The notes beneath the pieces were generated by a model. The model did not search any database. It saw nothing but the letters and a program-made list of their open reading frames with translations, and had not been told where the DNA came from. From contig NZ_CP118605.1 in NCBI RefSeq assembly GCF_029869925.1, forward strand, positions 4,306,001 to 4,370,000: a DNA stretch of 64,000 nt, in the 5' to 3' direction. Source of the stretch: Microbulbifer bruguierae (GTDB lineage: Bacteria > Pseudomonadota > Gammaproteobacteria > Pseudomonadales > Cellvibrionaceae). Both the position numbers and the translations under genes were made by a program. This document shows, one piece after another, positions 9,384 through 18,190 of this stretch (the stretch's first letter is position 1; each line of letters begins with the position of its first letter).

Positions 9384-11852
9384 TCAGGCAAGCTCACGCA
9401 AAACTTTCAATGGCGGCTCACTAACCGCACTGCGACAGGCCAGCGTCCCCGCAGTACCAACCAGTAGCGCACCAACCGCAGGGCCAAGTACCCACAGCCC
9501 AGGGTGGAAATTAAACGGTAACTCAAATACTCGCTGCGAAAGCACCGCAAGTGTCGCTTCGGTGCCAAAAGCCGCAAGCAGTCCCGCGGCAATTCCCAGC
9601 AATCCAAATTCGATGATCAGGCTGCGAATAAGTAACTGCCGGCGGCCGCCCAGTGTGCGGATGACAGCGGCCTCCTGCAAACGCTCGGCAATGCTGGCGC
9701 GCACGCCGGCAACCAGGACGAGTACGCCGGCGATCAGCATCAGGGCGAGAACGGCTTCGATGGCGAAGGCGACCTGGCTGATGGTTTCGCGGATGTTTTC
9801 CAGGATCTTGTCCAGTTCGATGATGCTGACACTGGGGAAGTTTCGCACCAGTTCGTTGACGAACAGTTTGTCTTCAGGGGGCAGGTAGAAGCTCTGAATG
9901 TAGGTTGCTGGGAAGCTGTCGAGGCTGCCGGGAGCGAAGATCATGAAAAAGTTCGGGCGCATGCTGTTCCAGTCGAGGGTGCGCAGACTGGTAACGGGCG
10001 CTTCGGTTTCAAGACCGCCGATGGAGAAACGCAGCACGTCGCCGAGGTTCAGGCCGAGGCGGGCGGCGACTTCGACTTCCACTGAAATCCCTTGGGAAGA
10101 GTCGTCTTCGCTGGTTTCTTCGTTCCACCATTTTCCTGCGACAATTTTGTTGTCGGCGGGGAGGGTGTCGGTCCAGCTCAAATTGAGCTCACGGCGGATG
10201 GCGCCGTCATTTTGTTCACGCTCGGTAACCGGGGTGCCGTTTACGGCGATAAGCCGGCCGCGGACCATGGGATAGAACTCGGTGCCTTCGAGGTGTTTGT
10301 CGGCGATGGCGCGTTTGACGGCGTCGAGCTCGTAGGGAGCGATATTGACGAGGAAGTGGTTGGGTGCATTGTCCGGCAGCTGCATTTTCCACTCGTCGAT
10401 CAATGCGGTGCGCGCGTAGAACATGGCGAGCATGGCCAGCAGGCCGGTGCCAAACGCGGCGATCAGCAGAGTGTTGAAGCCGGCACGGCGCTGCAGGCTA
10501 CCGAGGGCGATGCGCCAGCTGCCGCCGAGGGCGGCGAGCCTGCCTCTGACCAGCAGGCGGTTGACGGCAGCGGCGCCAGCCACCAGGAGCCCTAGCCCGG
10601 CGAGCAGGGCGACGGTGATGGCGAGGCTGCCGGACAGCCACCAGATCAGCAGCAGCATGGAAATGGGACCGGGTAACAGGCCGAGCCATTCGCGTCTGTC
10701 CGGGTTGCTCCAGTCCTGTCGCAGGGTCTGCATCGGGTCGGTCTGGGCGAGGCGGAACAGGGGCGGCAGGGCGAAGCCGACCACGCAGGCGAGGCCGGTG
10801 GCGATACCGACCAGCAGGGGCTGCCAACTGCTCGGGGGCGGAGTGACCGGGAAGAAACCTTGCAGCAGGTTGACAGCCTGGGACTGCACCACGGAGCCGA
10901 TGATGAGGCCGATGGCCGTGGCGATCAGGGTGAGGGCCGCCATCTGGCCGATGTAGATTCCGAGGATTTTGTGTTTACCGGCGCCCAGGCTTTTCATCAC
11001 GGCAACGTAATTCGCGTGGCGCAGGCCGTAGCGTCTGGCAGCGAGACCGACGGCAACACTGGCGAGCAGGACCGCCAGACTGGCGGCCAGATACAGGAAG
11101 CTTTCCGCGCGTTCCAGCGTCATGGCGACCCGTGGCTGTCCCTCCTTCAGGTCGGTGATGTGTTCGTGCAGGGTGAGTTTGGGGCGCAGCCATTTGAGGT
11201 AGTTGTCCAGCGCAGCGTCGTCGCCGGCGAGCAGGTAGTTGTAGTTGACGCGACTGCCGGGCTGCAGAATGTTGGTGGCGGCGAGATCGCTGGTGTGCAT
11301 CATAACCCGCGCTCCCATGGAGAACAGGTTGGCACCGCGGTCCGGTTCGTGGTCGATGATGCCGCTGATGGTGAAACTGCTGTCACCCAGTTGCAGTTGG
11401 TCGCCAATACCGAGCCGCATCAATGGCAGCAGGCGCTCTTCCAGCCAAACTGTGCCGGGTTCTGGGCCTCGCTGCACCACGCGTGACTCTTCTTCGACGG
11501 ATTGTCGTATCTCCAGGTGGCCAACCAGTGGGTAGCCGTAACTGACGGCTTTGACCGACGCGAACTGGAATTCATCGCCGGCGGCAAGCATGGAGGCGAA
11601 GGTGACGGTTTTCGCCCGCTGCAGGCCGAGGGAATTGGCCTTTTCCAGCCATTCTTGCGGTACTTCCTTGCTACTTTTCAGTACCCGTTCGGCGGCCAGA
11701 AAGCTCTGGGACTGGATGTGCATGGCACGGGTCAGGCGATCGGAGAAGTGGGCGATGGCGGTGACGCAGCTCACCGCCAGGATCAGTGCGGTGGCGATAA
11801 GTGCCAGTTCGCCGCCGCGCCAGTCGCGGCTCAGTAGTCGCAGGGGCAGCAT
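9384..11852 (-). CDS. FtsX-like ABC transporter permease (YbbP type)
   Basis: An 822-residue inner-membrane protein predicted to be the permease half of an ABC exporter of the MacB/LolC-like superfamily. A first membrane segment at about residues 17-35 is followed by a large periplasmic domain, and then by two FtsX-type blocks of about three to four helices each (about 255-420 and 690-815). Its ATG overlaps the stop of the ATPase gene by one base (TGATG), so the two are translationally coupled. The pair next to a divergent tesA gene has the same arrangement as ybbA-ybbP/tesA in Escherichia coli. The transported substrate is not established; lipid or lysophospholipid-related export is a family-level guess. 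Confidence 0.88.
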   Translation of the reverse strand: MLPLRLLSRDWRGGELALIATALILAVSCVTAIAHFSDRLTRAMHIQSQSFLAAERVLKSSKEVPQEWLEKANSLGLQRAKTVTFASMLAAGDEFQFASVKAVSYGYPLVGHLEIRQSVEEESRVVQRGPEPGTVWLEERLLPLMRLGIGDQLQLGDSSFTISGIIDHEPDRGANLFSMGARVMMHTSDLAATNILQPGSRVNYNYLLAGDDAALDNYLKWLRPKLTLHEHITDLKEGQPRVAMTLERAESFLYLAASLAVLLASVAVGLAARRYGLRHANYVAVMKSLGAGKHKILGIYIGQMAALTLIATAIGLIIGSVVQSQAVNLLQGFFPVTPPPSSWQPLLVGIATGLACVVGFALPPLFRLAQTDPMQTLRQDWSNPDRREWLGLLPGPISMLLLIWWLSGSLAITVALLAGLGLLVAGAAAVNRLLVRGRLAALGGSWRIALGSLQRRAGFNTLLIAAFGTGLLAMLAMFYARTALIDEWKMQLPDNAPNHFLVNIAPYELDAVKRAIADKHLEGTEFYPMVRGRLIAVNGTPVTEREQNDGAIRRELNLSWTDTLPADNKIVAGKWWNEETSEDDSSQGISVEVEVAARLGLNLGDVLRFSIGGLETEAPVTSLRTLDWNSMRPNFFMIFAPGSLDSFPATYIQSFYLPPEDKLFVNELVRNFPSVSIIELDKILENIRETISQVAFAIEAVLALMLIAGVLVLVAGVRASIAERLQEAAVIRTLGGRRQLLIRSLIIEFGLLGIAAGLLAAFGTEATLAVLSQRVFELPFNFHPGLWVLGPAVGALLVGTAGTLACRSAVSEPPLKVLRELA

Positions 11853-12592
11853 CAGGCGGATACCTCCGCCTGTTCACCGAAAGGGGCGTCGGGGAGGTCG
11901 GCGGTAGAAATTTCTCCGGCGGACATTCGCAGATGCGCTCCGCAGCGTTCGGCGAGGCGCTGTTCGTGGGTAACCAGTACCAGGGTGGTGCCGGTTTCTG
12001 CATTGAGTTTGAACAGCAGGTCGATGACCTTTTCGCCGTTGTGGGCGTCGAGACTGCCGGTGGGTTCATCGGCGAACAGAATGCCGTTGCGCTGGTCATT
12101 ATCTGTATTGGCGATGCTGCAAAATGCCCGCGCAATAGCCACTCGCTGCTGTTCTCCCCCGGAGAGCTGGCGCGGGTAGTGGTGCAGGCGGTGGCCGAGT
12201 CCCACCCGTTCGAGGAAGTCTTCTGCACGCTTGCCGGCGTTGCGCTCGCCGCGCAGTTCGCTGGGCAGCATGACATTTTCCCGCGCGGTCAGGCCCGGCA
12301 GCAGTTGGAAGGTCTGGAACACAAAGCCCACACAGCGGGCGCGCACGGCCGCTCGCTGTTCTTCGTCCATGGCGGTGATCTCTTCGCCGGCGAGCCAGAT
12401 CTTGCCCTCGGTGGGGCGGTCGAGGCCGGCGAGCAGGCCGAGCAGGGTGGATTTTCCCGAGCCTGAGGCGCCGGTAATGGCGAGGCTCTGGCCGGCCGGG
12501 AGCTGCAATGAAATGTCGTTGAGCAGGGTCAAAGGGCCTTCACTGGTGGTGACGCGGTGGTGAAGGTTTTCGGCTTTGAGCATCACTGACAT
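11852..12592 (-). CDS. ABC transporter ATP-binding protein (YbbA type)
   Basis: The ATPase subunit partnering the FtsX-like permease; 246 residues from the ATG at 12592, which has AGGGA eight bases upstream. An in-frame extension upstream to 13372 is antisense to tesA and has no family resemblance, so it is excluded. Walker A is [11 protein letters not shown], the Q-loop is [21 protein letters not shown], the signature is [14 protein letters not shown], Walker B is [12 protein letters not shown], and the switch His is in LVTHEQRLA. These are hallmarks of the MacB/LolD branch. A short insertion (about [11 protein letters not shown]) sits between signature and Walker B, which is unusual for the family. 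Confidence 0.92.
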   Translation of the reverse strand: MSVMLKAENLHHRVTTSEGPLTLLNDISLQLPAGQSLAITGASGSGKSTLLGLLAGLDRPTEGKIWLAGEEITAMDEEQRAAVRARCVGFVFQTFQLLPGLTARENVMLPSELRGERNAGKRAEDFLERVGLGHRLHHYPRQLSGGEQQRVAIARAFCSIANTDNDQRNGILFADEPTGSLDAHNGEKVIDLLFKLNAETGTTLVLVTHEQRLAERCGAHLRMSAGEISTADLPDAPFGEQAEVSA

Positions 12593-12649
12593 GGCAAGTC
12601 CCTGTAATTCCTGCAAAATGCGTAATAAATATGAAGTGGAGAGTATGAC

Positions 12650-13357
12650 ATGGCGGCAGTCTTTTTCCGGTATCCAGTGCCTGCTTTTATCTTGCGTTGC
12701 CTGCGCTTTGTCGCGCTGGTCACGGTTTTTTACGCTGGTCAGGCGTTGGCGGATGACCGGGAGGAAGGGCGCAGGACGCTGCTGGTACTGGGGGATAGTA
12801 TCAGCGCGGCGTACGGGATCGATGAGCGCCAGGGCTGGGTGCAGTTGCTGCGGGAGCGGCTGGCGGAGCGCGAGCTGGATATCGCGGTGGTGAATGCGAG
12901 TGTGAGCGGGGAGACATCTGCGGGTGGCCTGGTGCGGTTGCCGCGACTGCTGTCTGAGCATTCTCCGGATTGGTTGGTGCTGGAGCTTGGGGGCAATGAC
13001 GGTTTGCGGGGATATCCGCCGCGGGCATTGCAGAATAACCTGCTGCAGATTGTGAAGCTGGCGCGGGATGGTGGTGCGGAGGTGCTGCTGCTGGGGATGC
13101 AGATGCCGCCCAATTACGGTAAGGCGTATACCCGGGCGTTTGCGGACGTCTATCCGAAGGTGGCGGAGGCGGAGCAGGTGCCGCTGGTACCATTTTTTCT
13201 GGAAACGGTGGCGCTGGAGGAGGGGGCCATGCAGTCCGATGGTATTCACCCCACGGCCAAGGCCCAGCCGGCACTGCTGGACCATGTATGGCCCTGCCTG
13301 GAAACCATACTGACAGGCAATGGGAATAGCCGGTCCGATAGCCTGTGCACTTCTTGA
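12650..13357 (+). CDS. tesA: SGNH-family acyl-CoA thioesterase I / arylesterase
   Basis: A periplasmic esterase of 235 residues that hydrolyses acyl thioesters, aryl esters and lysophospholipids. A signal peptide covers about residues 1-35 (ending QALA). SGNH blocks are clear: the nucleophile Ser in LVLGDSISAAYG, the Gly of block II, the Asn in ELGGNDGLRG, and the Asp-His pair in DGIHPTAKAQ. The C-terminal tail after the last helix (about 15 residues) is rich in Ser and Asn and not conserved in kind. It is divergent from the YbbA-type gene with 57 bases between starts, the same partnership as in enteric bacteria. Confidence 0.93.
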   Translation: MAAVFFRYPVPAFILRCLRFVALVTVFYAGQALADDREEGRRTLLVLGDSISAAYGIDERQGWVQLLRERLAERELDIAVVNASVSGETSAGGLVRLPRLLSEHSPDWLVLELGGNDGLRGYPPRALQNNLLQIVKLARDGGAEVLLLGMQMPPNYGKAYTRAFADVYPKVAEAEQVPLVPFFLETVALEEGAMQSDGIHPTAKAQPALLDHVWPCLETILTGNGNSRSDSLCTS

Positions 13358-13439
13358 TCGGAAAGCGTACAATCGCGCCCTGATTTTTACGGGGCCCGGC
13401 TAGGCGGCTCCGTAGTTGGGGCTGCTTCGTAGCGGGTTC

Positions 13440-13561
13440 GGTGGCGGCGCTGCCACCGGGCAAACCTTTGCGGGACACGCTACGAGTTCATCCCTGAACG
13501 CTCGGCTGTGGCCATCCATGGCCACAGACGGTACCGCAAAGGTTTGCCCGGCGTCAGCGCC
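13440..13561 (+). repeat. Intergenic inverted-repeat element, copy C
   Basis: Arms 13446-13473 and 13534-13561 pair over 28 bases with two mismatches. Inside are GTTCA-TCCC-TGAAC (13486-13499) and a 10-bp hairpin with loop CC (13506-13527). The boundary GGTGGCGG is at 13440-13447. Core bases GGGACACGCTACGAGTTCAT resemble the D core. A further stretch at about 13395-13411 (CCCGGCTAGGCGGCTCC) resembles the B/E core. Together these fill most of the 314-base gap between tesA and ttcA. Confidence 0.8.
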
Positions 13562-13598
13562 TTCGCATCGACGTTTGAACTTCGTAGTCAATTTTCTG

Positions 13599-13630
13599 TA
13601 GGTTGGGCAAAGCCGCAGGCGTGCCCAACA
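13599..13630. repeat. Short hairpin repeat of the TAGGTTGGGC...GCCCAACA type
   Basis: GTTGGGCA (13602-13609) pairs with TGCCCAAC (13622-13629). Repeats of this form are common between genes in many proteobacteria. It lies 42 bases upstream of ttcA. Confidence 0.6.
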
Positions 13631-13671
13631 TCGCGCTCAACAAATTGCTGTTCTGTATTTGAGATTTACCC

Positions 13672-14604
13672 ATGTCTGATCTGGAAAACCGCCGCGAGCG
13701 GCTGGAATTCAACAAGCTGCAAAAGCGCCTGCGCCGCAATGTGGGCAAGGCGATCGCCGACTTCAATATGATTGAAGAAGGCGACAAGGTGATGGTGTGT
13801 CTGTCGGGTGGTAAGGATTCCTATGCGATGCTGGAAATCCTGATGAACCTGCAGAAGACCGCGCCGGTGCATTTTGAGCTGGTGGCGGTGAATATGGATC
13901 AGAAGCAGCCGGGTTTCCCGGAGCACATTCTGCCGGAGTACCTGCAGAATGTGGGGGTGCCGTACCACATTGTGAACAAGGATACCTACAGTGTGGTGAA
14001 GGAGGTGGTGCCGGAGGGCAAGACGACGTGCGGTCTGTGTTCGCGCCTGCGCCGCGGGACCCTGTACGGTTTTGCCGAGGAGATCGGTGCAACCAAGGTG
14101 GCGCTGGGGCATCACAAGGATGATATTGTCGAGACACTGTTCCTGAATATGTTTTATGGTGGTCGCCTGAAGGCGATGCCGCCGAAGCTGCGTGCGGACG
14201 ATGGACGCAACATCGTGATTCGCCCGCTGGCTTACTGCCGCGAATCGGATCTGGTTGCGTTTGCGGATCACAAGCAGTTCCCGATTATTCCCTGCAATCT
14301 GTGCGGCAGTCAGGAAAACCTGCAGCGGCAGGCGATCAAGCAGATGCTGAATGACTGGGATCGCAAGTTTCCCGGCCGCAGTGACAATATTTTCGCAGCG
14401 CTCACCCGGGTGTCGCCGTCACAGTTGGCGGATCGGGATCTGTACGATTTTGAGAGTCTGGAACTGGACCGCTCTATGCCTGCGCCCGAGGTGGACGCGC
14501 GATCGATCGAGCAGTCTGTGGATTCCTGGATTCCCGCGGATGCTCGCGATGAGGAGCAGACTGAGGTTGCGCAGCCAATGTATATTGAGGCCCGCAATCT
14601 GTAG
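13672..14604 (+). CDS. ttcA: tRNA 2-thiocytidine biosynthesis protein TtcA
   Basis: An iron-sulfur enzyme that thiolates cytidine 32 in certain tRNAs, using ATP to activate the base. The 310-residue length fits. The PP-loop is [12 protein letters not shown] (about residues 43-54). A CxxC pair lies in [15 protein letters not shown], and the third conserved Cys in [10 protein letters not shown]. The [18 protein letters not shown] stretch is typical. The last 40 residues are acidic and poorly conserved. The 3' end overlaps, antisense, the frame of the gene on the other strand. Confidence 0.95.
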   Translation: MSDLENRRERLEFNKLQKRLRRNVGKAIADFNMIEEGDKVMVCLSGGKDSYAMLEILMNLQKTAPVHFELVAVNMDQKQPGFPEHILPEYLQNVGVPYHIVNKDTYSVVKEVVPEGKTTCGLCSRLRRGTLYGFAEEIGATKVALGHHKDDIVETLFLNMFYGGRLKAMPPKLRADDGRNIVIRPLAYCRESDLVAFADHKQFPIIPCNLCGSQENLQRQAIKQMLNDWDRKFPGRSDNIFAALTRVSPSQLADRDLYDFESLELDRSMPAPEVDARSIEQSVDSWIPADARDEEQTEVAQPMYIEARNL

Positions 14605-15193
14605 TGGTGGTAGTGGGTGCCTGCAGCGCATCTGTTTCACGAGCCGCGGTGTTTGCCGCGGCTTTTTTATGCTCAGGTTTGTGTCCTGAGACGGGGTTTC
14701 CTCGCTGCCTGCTTTCCAGGGGCCTGATCAGACGGCAGTAGCTGTCGACAAAATCTCGCAGGCTGGCGCTGGGGCCGTGATGGAAGTGTTTTTTCCACAA
14801 TTTGGCCATCTTCGGCAGATCTTCGCTCTCCACTTCGCCGACGCCGGCCGCGCGGTAAACCAGCCAGGCGATGGCGGTCGCGTAGCGCAGGTTGGTGGCG
14901 AGTTCGGAGTGGGGGTGTTGCAGGAAATCCCGTTGGCTGGCGAGGCCGCGTACCTTGGAGGCGAGCGCGGGGAAGTCGATCAGGTACTTGTCCCAGATCT
15001 GTCGGTGGGTACTGGGCTGTATCTGGAAAATTCCCAGACCGTGCCGGCGCCCCAGTTTCAGGTGGAAGCCGAGTTCGGATTCCTGTGCTGCGGTGCCAAG
15101 CAGCAGGGCTTCCATCCCCGGTGACCAGGCGCGCAGTTGTTTCAAGGTGGGACGAACTACCAGTAGCCGCAGTTCGTCTAAACAAATACTCAT
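14474..15193 (-). CDS. Lysozyme-like (transglycosylase-fold) protein with low-complexity tail
   Basis: A 239-residue cytoplasmic-looking protein with no signal peptide. Residues about 20-130 resemble lysozyme-fold transglycosylases of phage type: a possible catalytic Glu in the [10 protein letters not shown] segment, followed by [12 protein letters not shown], resembling the ESG...GLMQI pattern. From about residue 170 the sequence turns basic and rich in Thr, Ala and Pro. That part is read antisense through the ttcA terminator and the last 131 bases of ttcA before a stop is reached. The ancestral protein was therefore probably shorter, and the tail may be a read-through extension. Function is uncertain: peptidoglycan cleavage is possible, but export is not evident. 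Confidence 0.6.
   Translation of the reverse strand: MSICLDELRLLVVRPTLKQLRAWSPGMEALLLGTAAQESELGFHLKLGRRHGLGIFQIQPSTHRQIWDKYLIDFPALASKVRGLASQRDFLQHPHSELATNLRYATAIAWLVYRAAGVGEVESEDLPKMAKLWKKHFHHGPSASLRDFVDSYCRLIRPLESRQRGNPVSGHKPEHKKAAANTAARETDALQAPTTTTTDCGPQYTLAAQPQSAPHREHPRESRNPQTARSIARPPRAQA
14642..14668 (+). terminator. Rho-independent terminator of ttcA
   Basis: AGCCGCGG / CCGCGGCT stem (14642-14649, 14556 side excluded; partner 14656-14663), loop TGTTTG, followed by a T-run to 14668. It lies 37 bases after the ttcA stop and inside the antisense lysozyme-like frame. Confidence 0.85.
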
Positions 15194-15403
15194 AGCGTTT
15201 TGCTAATCCTTTACTGCCGAGCTTGAAAGTGCCTTTCCTTGGCACCGTTCAATATCTGTACTCTCACCCTTGGTTTAGTTTGCCGATTGAGTAAACGCCA
15301 GCGAATGGGTAGATTTACGCGCAATTAAGACCAATAACGACGGAATCAGCCTATTCTTTCGCCAAAATAGGCAGAATCTTCCAAATTTGACGGGGAACCT
15401 CAC

Positions 15404-16879
15404 ATGTCCGGACCGTGGCTTGTAGCACTTACGTTTATTGCCTACCTGGCTTTGATTTTCGCGATCGGCGTTTATGCGTATTTACGCACCAAAAATGCCA
15501 GCGATTATTTTCTTGGTGGTCGCTCGCTGCCGCCGGCGGTGGCGGCGTTGAGTGCTGGCGCTTCAGACATGAGCGGCTGGCTGCTATTGGGGTTGCCCGG
15601 TGCGGCCTATGCAACAGGCTTGTCCTCTGCGTGGATCGCACTGGGTCTGTTCAGTGGCATTGTGCTGAGCTGGATCACGATGGCGCGTCGGTTGCGGATA
15701 TACAGCTATGCCCTGGATGATGCCCTCACGGTACCGGCCTATTTACACCGTCGTTTCAATATGGGGCACCCATACCTGCGGACTATCTGCGCGATTTTTA
15801 TTTTGTTGTTTTTTCTTTTCTATGTCGCTTCGGGCCTGATTGCCGGTGGCAAACTATTTGAGACAGTGTTTGGCTGGGACTATCAATGGGCCGTGGTCAT
15901 CGGTGCGCTGGCGGTGATTTCCTACACCCTGTTCGGCGGGTTTCTGGCAGTGTCCTGGACCGATGTGTTTCAGGGATTGTTGATGAGCCTGGCACTGGTC
16001 ATCGTGCCGGTGATGGTGATGTCCGATGAAGGTGGCATGGGTAACGCCTGGGTGGCGATGAAGCAGCAGCATCCCGAGCTGATGCACTGGATGTCGGACA
16101 ATACCGGCAAAGCGTTGAGTGTTGCGGCAATTCTCAGCTCGCTTGCCTGGGGGCTCGGATATTTTGGCCAGCCGCATATTCTCGCGCGCTTCAAAGCCCT
16201 GCGACACCCTGACGATATGCCGGTAGCGGCGAGCGTGGCCGCTATCTGGTCGCTGGCGGGTTTTCTCGGCGCCCTCGCGGTGGGACTGTTCGGGCATCTC
16301 GAACTGAGCCAGGCCCTGCCCGATGGGGAGAGGGTGTTTATGGCACTGGTTGAGGCGCTGTTTCATCCGCTGGTTGCGGGCATCATGCTGGCGGCCATTC
16401 TCTCCGCCATCATGAGTACCGCGGACTCCCAGTTGCTGGTGTCTTCCGCGGCGCTGGCTGAGGATATTTACCACGTGTGGTTTGGCCGCAAGGTATCGTC
16501 AGAGCAACTGGTCGGGGTGGGGCGCTGGGCCGTGGTGGCGCTTTCTATGGTGGCAGTGGCGGTGGCGATGGATCCGGGATCCAAGGTACTGGATGTGGTG
16601 GCCTATGCGTGGGCCGGCCTTGGTGCTGCATTTGGTCCGGCGGTCCTGATTAGCCTGTACTGGTCGCGCATGACCGGTGCTGGAGCCATCGCCGGAGTGG
16701 TTGTGGGCGGGGTTACGGTTTTGCTATGGAAACAGTTGTCCGGTGGTGTCTTTGATATATACGAGCTGTTACCGGGCTTCGTGTTCTCCGCAGCTGCTAT
16801 TGTTTTAGTAAGTGCCGTGACGGATTGCCCCGAACAAGTATCAACGCGCCACCGTCAATTAGTGGGGCAGTCACAGTAG
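15404..16879 (+). CDS. putP: Sodium/proline symporter (PutP-type, SSS family)
   Basis: A 491-residue inner-membrane protein expected to import proline with Na+. About 13 membrane segments can be followed. Family hallmarks are YFLGGRSLPPAVAALSAGASDMSGWLLLGLPG in the first two helices (quoted in part: GASDMSGWLL is the Na+/substrate site), the ALDDALTVPAYL loop, SYTLFGGFLAVSWTDVFQG, and GLGYFGQPHILARF. The start ATG has GGGGAA six bases ahead. There is no putA next to it, so whether it serves catabolism or osmotic stress is not shown. The upstream 210 bases hold its promoter region. Confidence 0.92.
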   Translation: MSGPWLVALTFIAYLALIFAIGVYAYLRTKNASDYFLGGRSLPPAVAALSAGASDMSGWLLLGLPGAAYATGLSSAWIALGLFSGIVLSWITMARRLRIYSYALDDALTVPAYLHRRFNMGHPYLRTICAIFILLFFLFYVASGLIAGGKLFETVFGWDYQWAVVIGALAVISYTLFGGFLAVSWTDVFQGLLMSLALVIVPVMVMSDEGGMGNAWVAMKQQHPELMHWMSDNTGKALSVAAILSSLAWGLGYFGQPHILARFKALRHPDDMPVAASVAAIWSLAGFLGALAVGLFGHLELSQALPDGERVFMALVEALFHPLVAGIMLAAILSAIMSTADSQLLVSSAALAEDIYHVWFGRKVSSEQLVGVGRWAVVALSMVAVAVAMDPGSKVLDVVAYAWAGLGAAFGPAVLISLYWSRMTGAGAIAGVVVGGVTVLLWKQLSGGVFDIYELLPGFVFSAAAIVLVSAVTDCPEQVSTRHRQLVGQSQ

Positions 16880-16943
16880 TCTGAGCACGGCGCGCCGCAT
16901 AGTTGCGCGATTGATCGGTGGTGCCGCGGTTGGAGTTATTGGA

Positions 16944-17456
16944 GTGATTGAAGTACACCTCGGTGATATCACTCGGTTGCATGTAGATGTAATCGTCAAT
17001 GCAGCCAACCAGAGGCTCCTTGGTGGCGGAGGCGTTGATGGCGCCATTCACCGAGCGGCAGGGCCGCAATTGCTGGAGGCTTGTCGGCAGATCGGCGGGT
17101 GTCCGGTGGGAGAGGTGCGCGTCACGCCGGGGTTCCGGCTGCCGGTCAAGCGCATCTATCACACCGTTGGCCCTGTGTGGCGTGGCGGGAGTCTCGGTGA
17201 GCCCGAGCTGCTCGCCAGTTGTTATCGCCACTGCTTCAATCTCGCCCGCCGTGAAAATATCCATTCCATTGCCTTTCCCGCCATCAGCTGCGGTGTTTAC
17301 GATTACCCCCCTGAGCTCGCGGTTGAAATTGCGGTAGAGCAGGTGCAAAGCCACCTCGACCGCGACGGTGGTCCGCGCCATGTCGTTTTCTGTTGCTTTG
17401 ATGAAGAGATGGCCGAGCTGTACCGGATGCAGCTGGACACTGTCGTTCGCAGGTAG
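16944..17456 (+). CDS. Macro-domain protein (O-acetyl-ADP-ribose deacetylase type)
   Basis: A stand-alone macro domain of 170 residues. It would bind ADP-ribose and probably remove acetyl groups from O-acetyl-ADP-ribose or reverse ADP-ribosylation. The GTG at 16944 is preferred because GGAG lies eight bases upstream and the product then begins IEVHLGDITRL, as in YmdB proteins. A TTG at 16911 is also possible. Binding motifs seen: GDIT, VDVIVNAANQRLLGGGGVDGAIHRAAG (Asn in NAAN and the Gly run), and AFPAISCGVYDYP. The family's phosphate loop S-x-G-V-Y is intact. It lies 64 bases after putP and may be transcribed with it. Confidence 0.9.
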   Translation: MIEVHLGDITRLHVDVIVNAANQRLLGGGGVDGAIHRAAGPQLLEACRQIGGCPVGEVRVTPGFRLPVKRIYHTVGPVWRGGSLGEPELLASCYRHCFNLARRENIHSIAFPAISCGVYDYPPELAVEIAVEQVQSHLDRDGGPRHVVFCCFDEEMAELYRMQLDTVVRR

Positions 17457-17623
17457 CCGTTGTATATACGGTAGCCACTGCATAAATTGTTGCGCCCCGC
17501 GCCCTTTATGGCAGGATGTATTACCTGCCAGCTGCGATTGTTGCTCGATATGGAATCCGCAGCTGGCCTCGCCGCCGCAATTGCACAACCAACAATAATT
17601 ACCTTTGCCGGAGATATTCAGAC

Positions 17624-18088
17624 ATGCGCTCAGCAGAACAGTGGTTCAGTGAATACGGTGAGAGCCATCGGAATGCCACCAACAAGGCGATCCACTGGAT
17701 CGCAGTCCCCCTGATTTATGCGACGGTGGTGGGGCTGTTCTGGTCACTTCCACAGCCCCATTGGATGGCCGGGTTCAGTTGGCTCAATTGGGCCGTCGTG
17801 GCACTGGTGCCTACCTTGCTGTTTTATCTGGTGATGTCGCTGCCACTGGCGCTTGGGATGCTGGGACTGTCAGCGCTTTGCCTGTGGATATGCAGCGCGC
17901 TGCAGGCTGCGGGGCAGAGCGTGTTGTGGTGGTCTGTGGGGGTGTTTGTGGTGATGTGGATCTTCCAGTTCCTGGGGCATCACATCGAGGGGAAGAAGCC
18001 GTCGTTCTTTAAAGACGTGCAATTTCTACTGATCGGTCCCGCCTGGGTGATCGCATTTCTCTACCGCAAACTCGGCATCAAATACTGA
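17624..18088 (+). CDS. Mpo1-like / DUF962 membrane protein
   Basis: A 154-residue membrane protein. The ATG at 17624 is chosen over an in-frame ATG at 17516 because the product then begins MRSAEQWFSEYGESHRNATN, typical of DUF962 members. Four hydrophobic helices follow (about 25-45, 52-70, 75-92, 98-115). The family's conserved His residues appear in SHRN, IHWIAVPL and FQFLGHHIEGKKPSFFKD. Yeast Mpo1 is a dioxygenase acting on 2-hydroxy fatty acids; a similar Fe-dependent role is possible here but not shown. A terminator follows. Confidence 0.85.
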   Translation: MRSAEQWFSEYGESHRNATNKAIHWIAVPLIYATVVGLFWSLPQPHWMAGFSWLNWAVVALVPTLLFYLVMSLPLALGMLGLSALCLWICSALQAAGQSVLWWSVGVFVVMWIFQFLGHHIEGKKPSFFKDVQFLLIGPAWVIAFLYRKLGIKY

Positions 18089-18148
18089 GTTAATACTTGC
18101 CGGGTTGCTGGTTTTTCCCTTTCGGCGAACTAAATCAGCGCGAGTAAC

Positions 18149-18180
18149 AAGAGACCGGGCAATTCGCCCGGTCTCTTTTG
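18149..18180 (+). terminator. Rho-independent terminator
   Basis: Stem AAGAGACCGGGC / GCCCGGTCTCTT (loop AATTC) followed by TTG. Placed between the convergent DUF962 and PL3 genes. The T-run is better for the plus strand, but the stem could also serve the minus strand. Confidence 0.8.
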
Positions 18181-18190
18181 TTGGCGGGTG

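Noticed and set aside
12593..13372. N-terminal extension of the YbbA-type ATPase frame
   Set aside because: Runs antisense through tesA; the real start at 12592 has a ribosome site and family-like N terminus.
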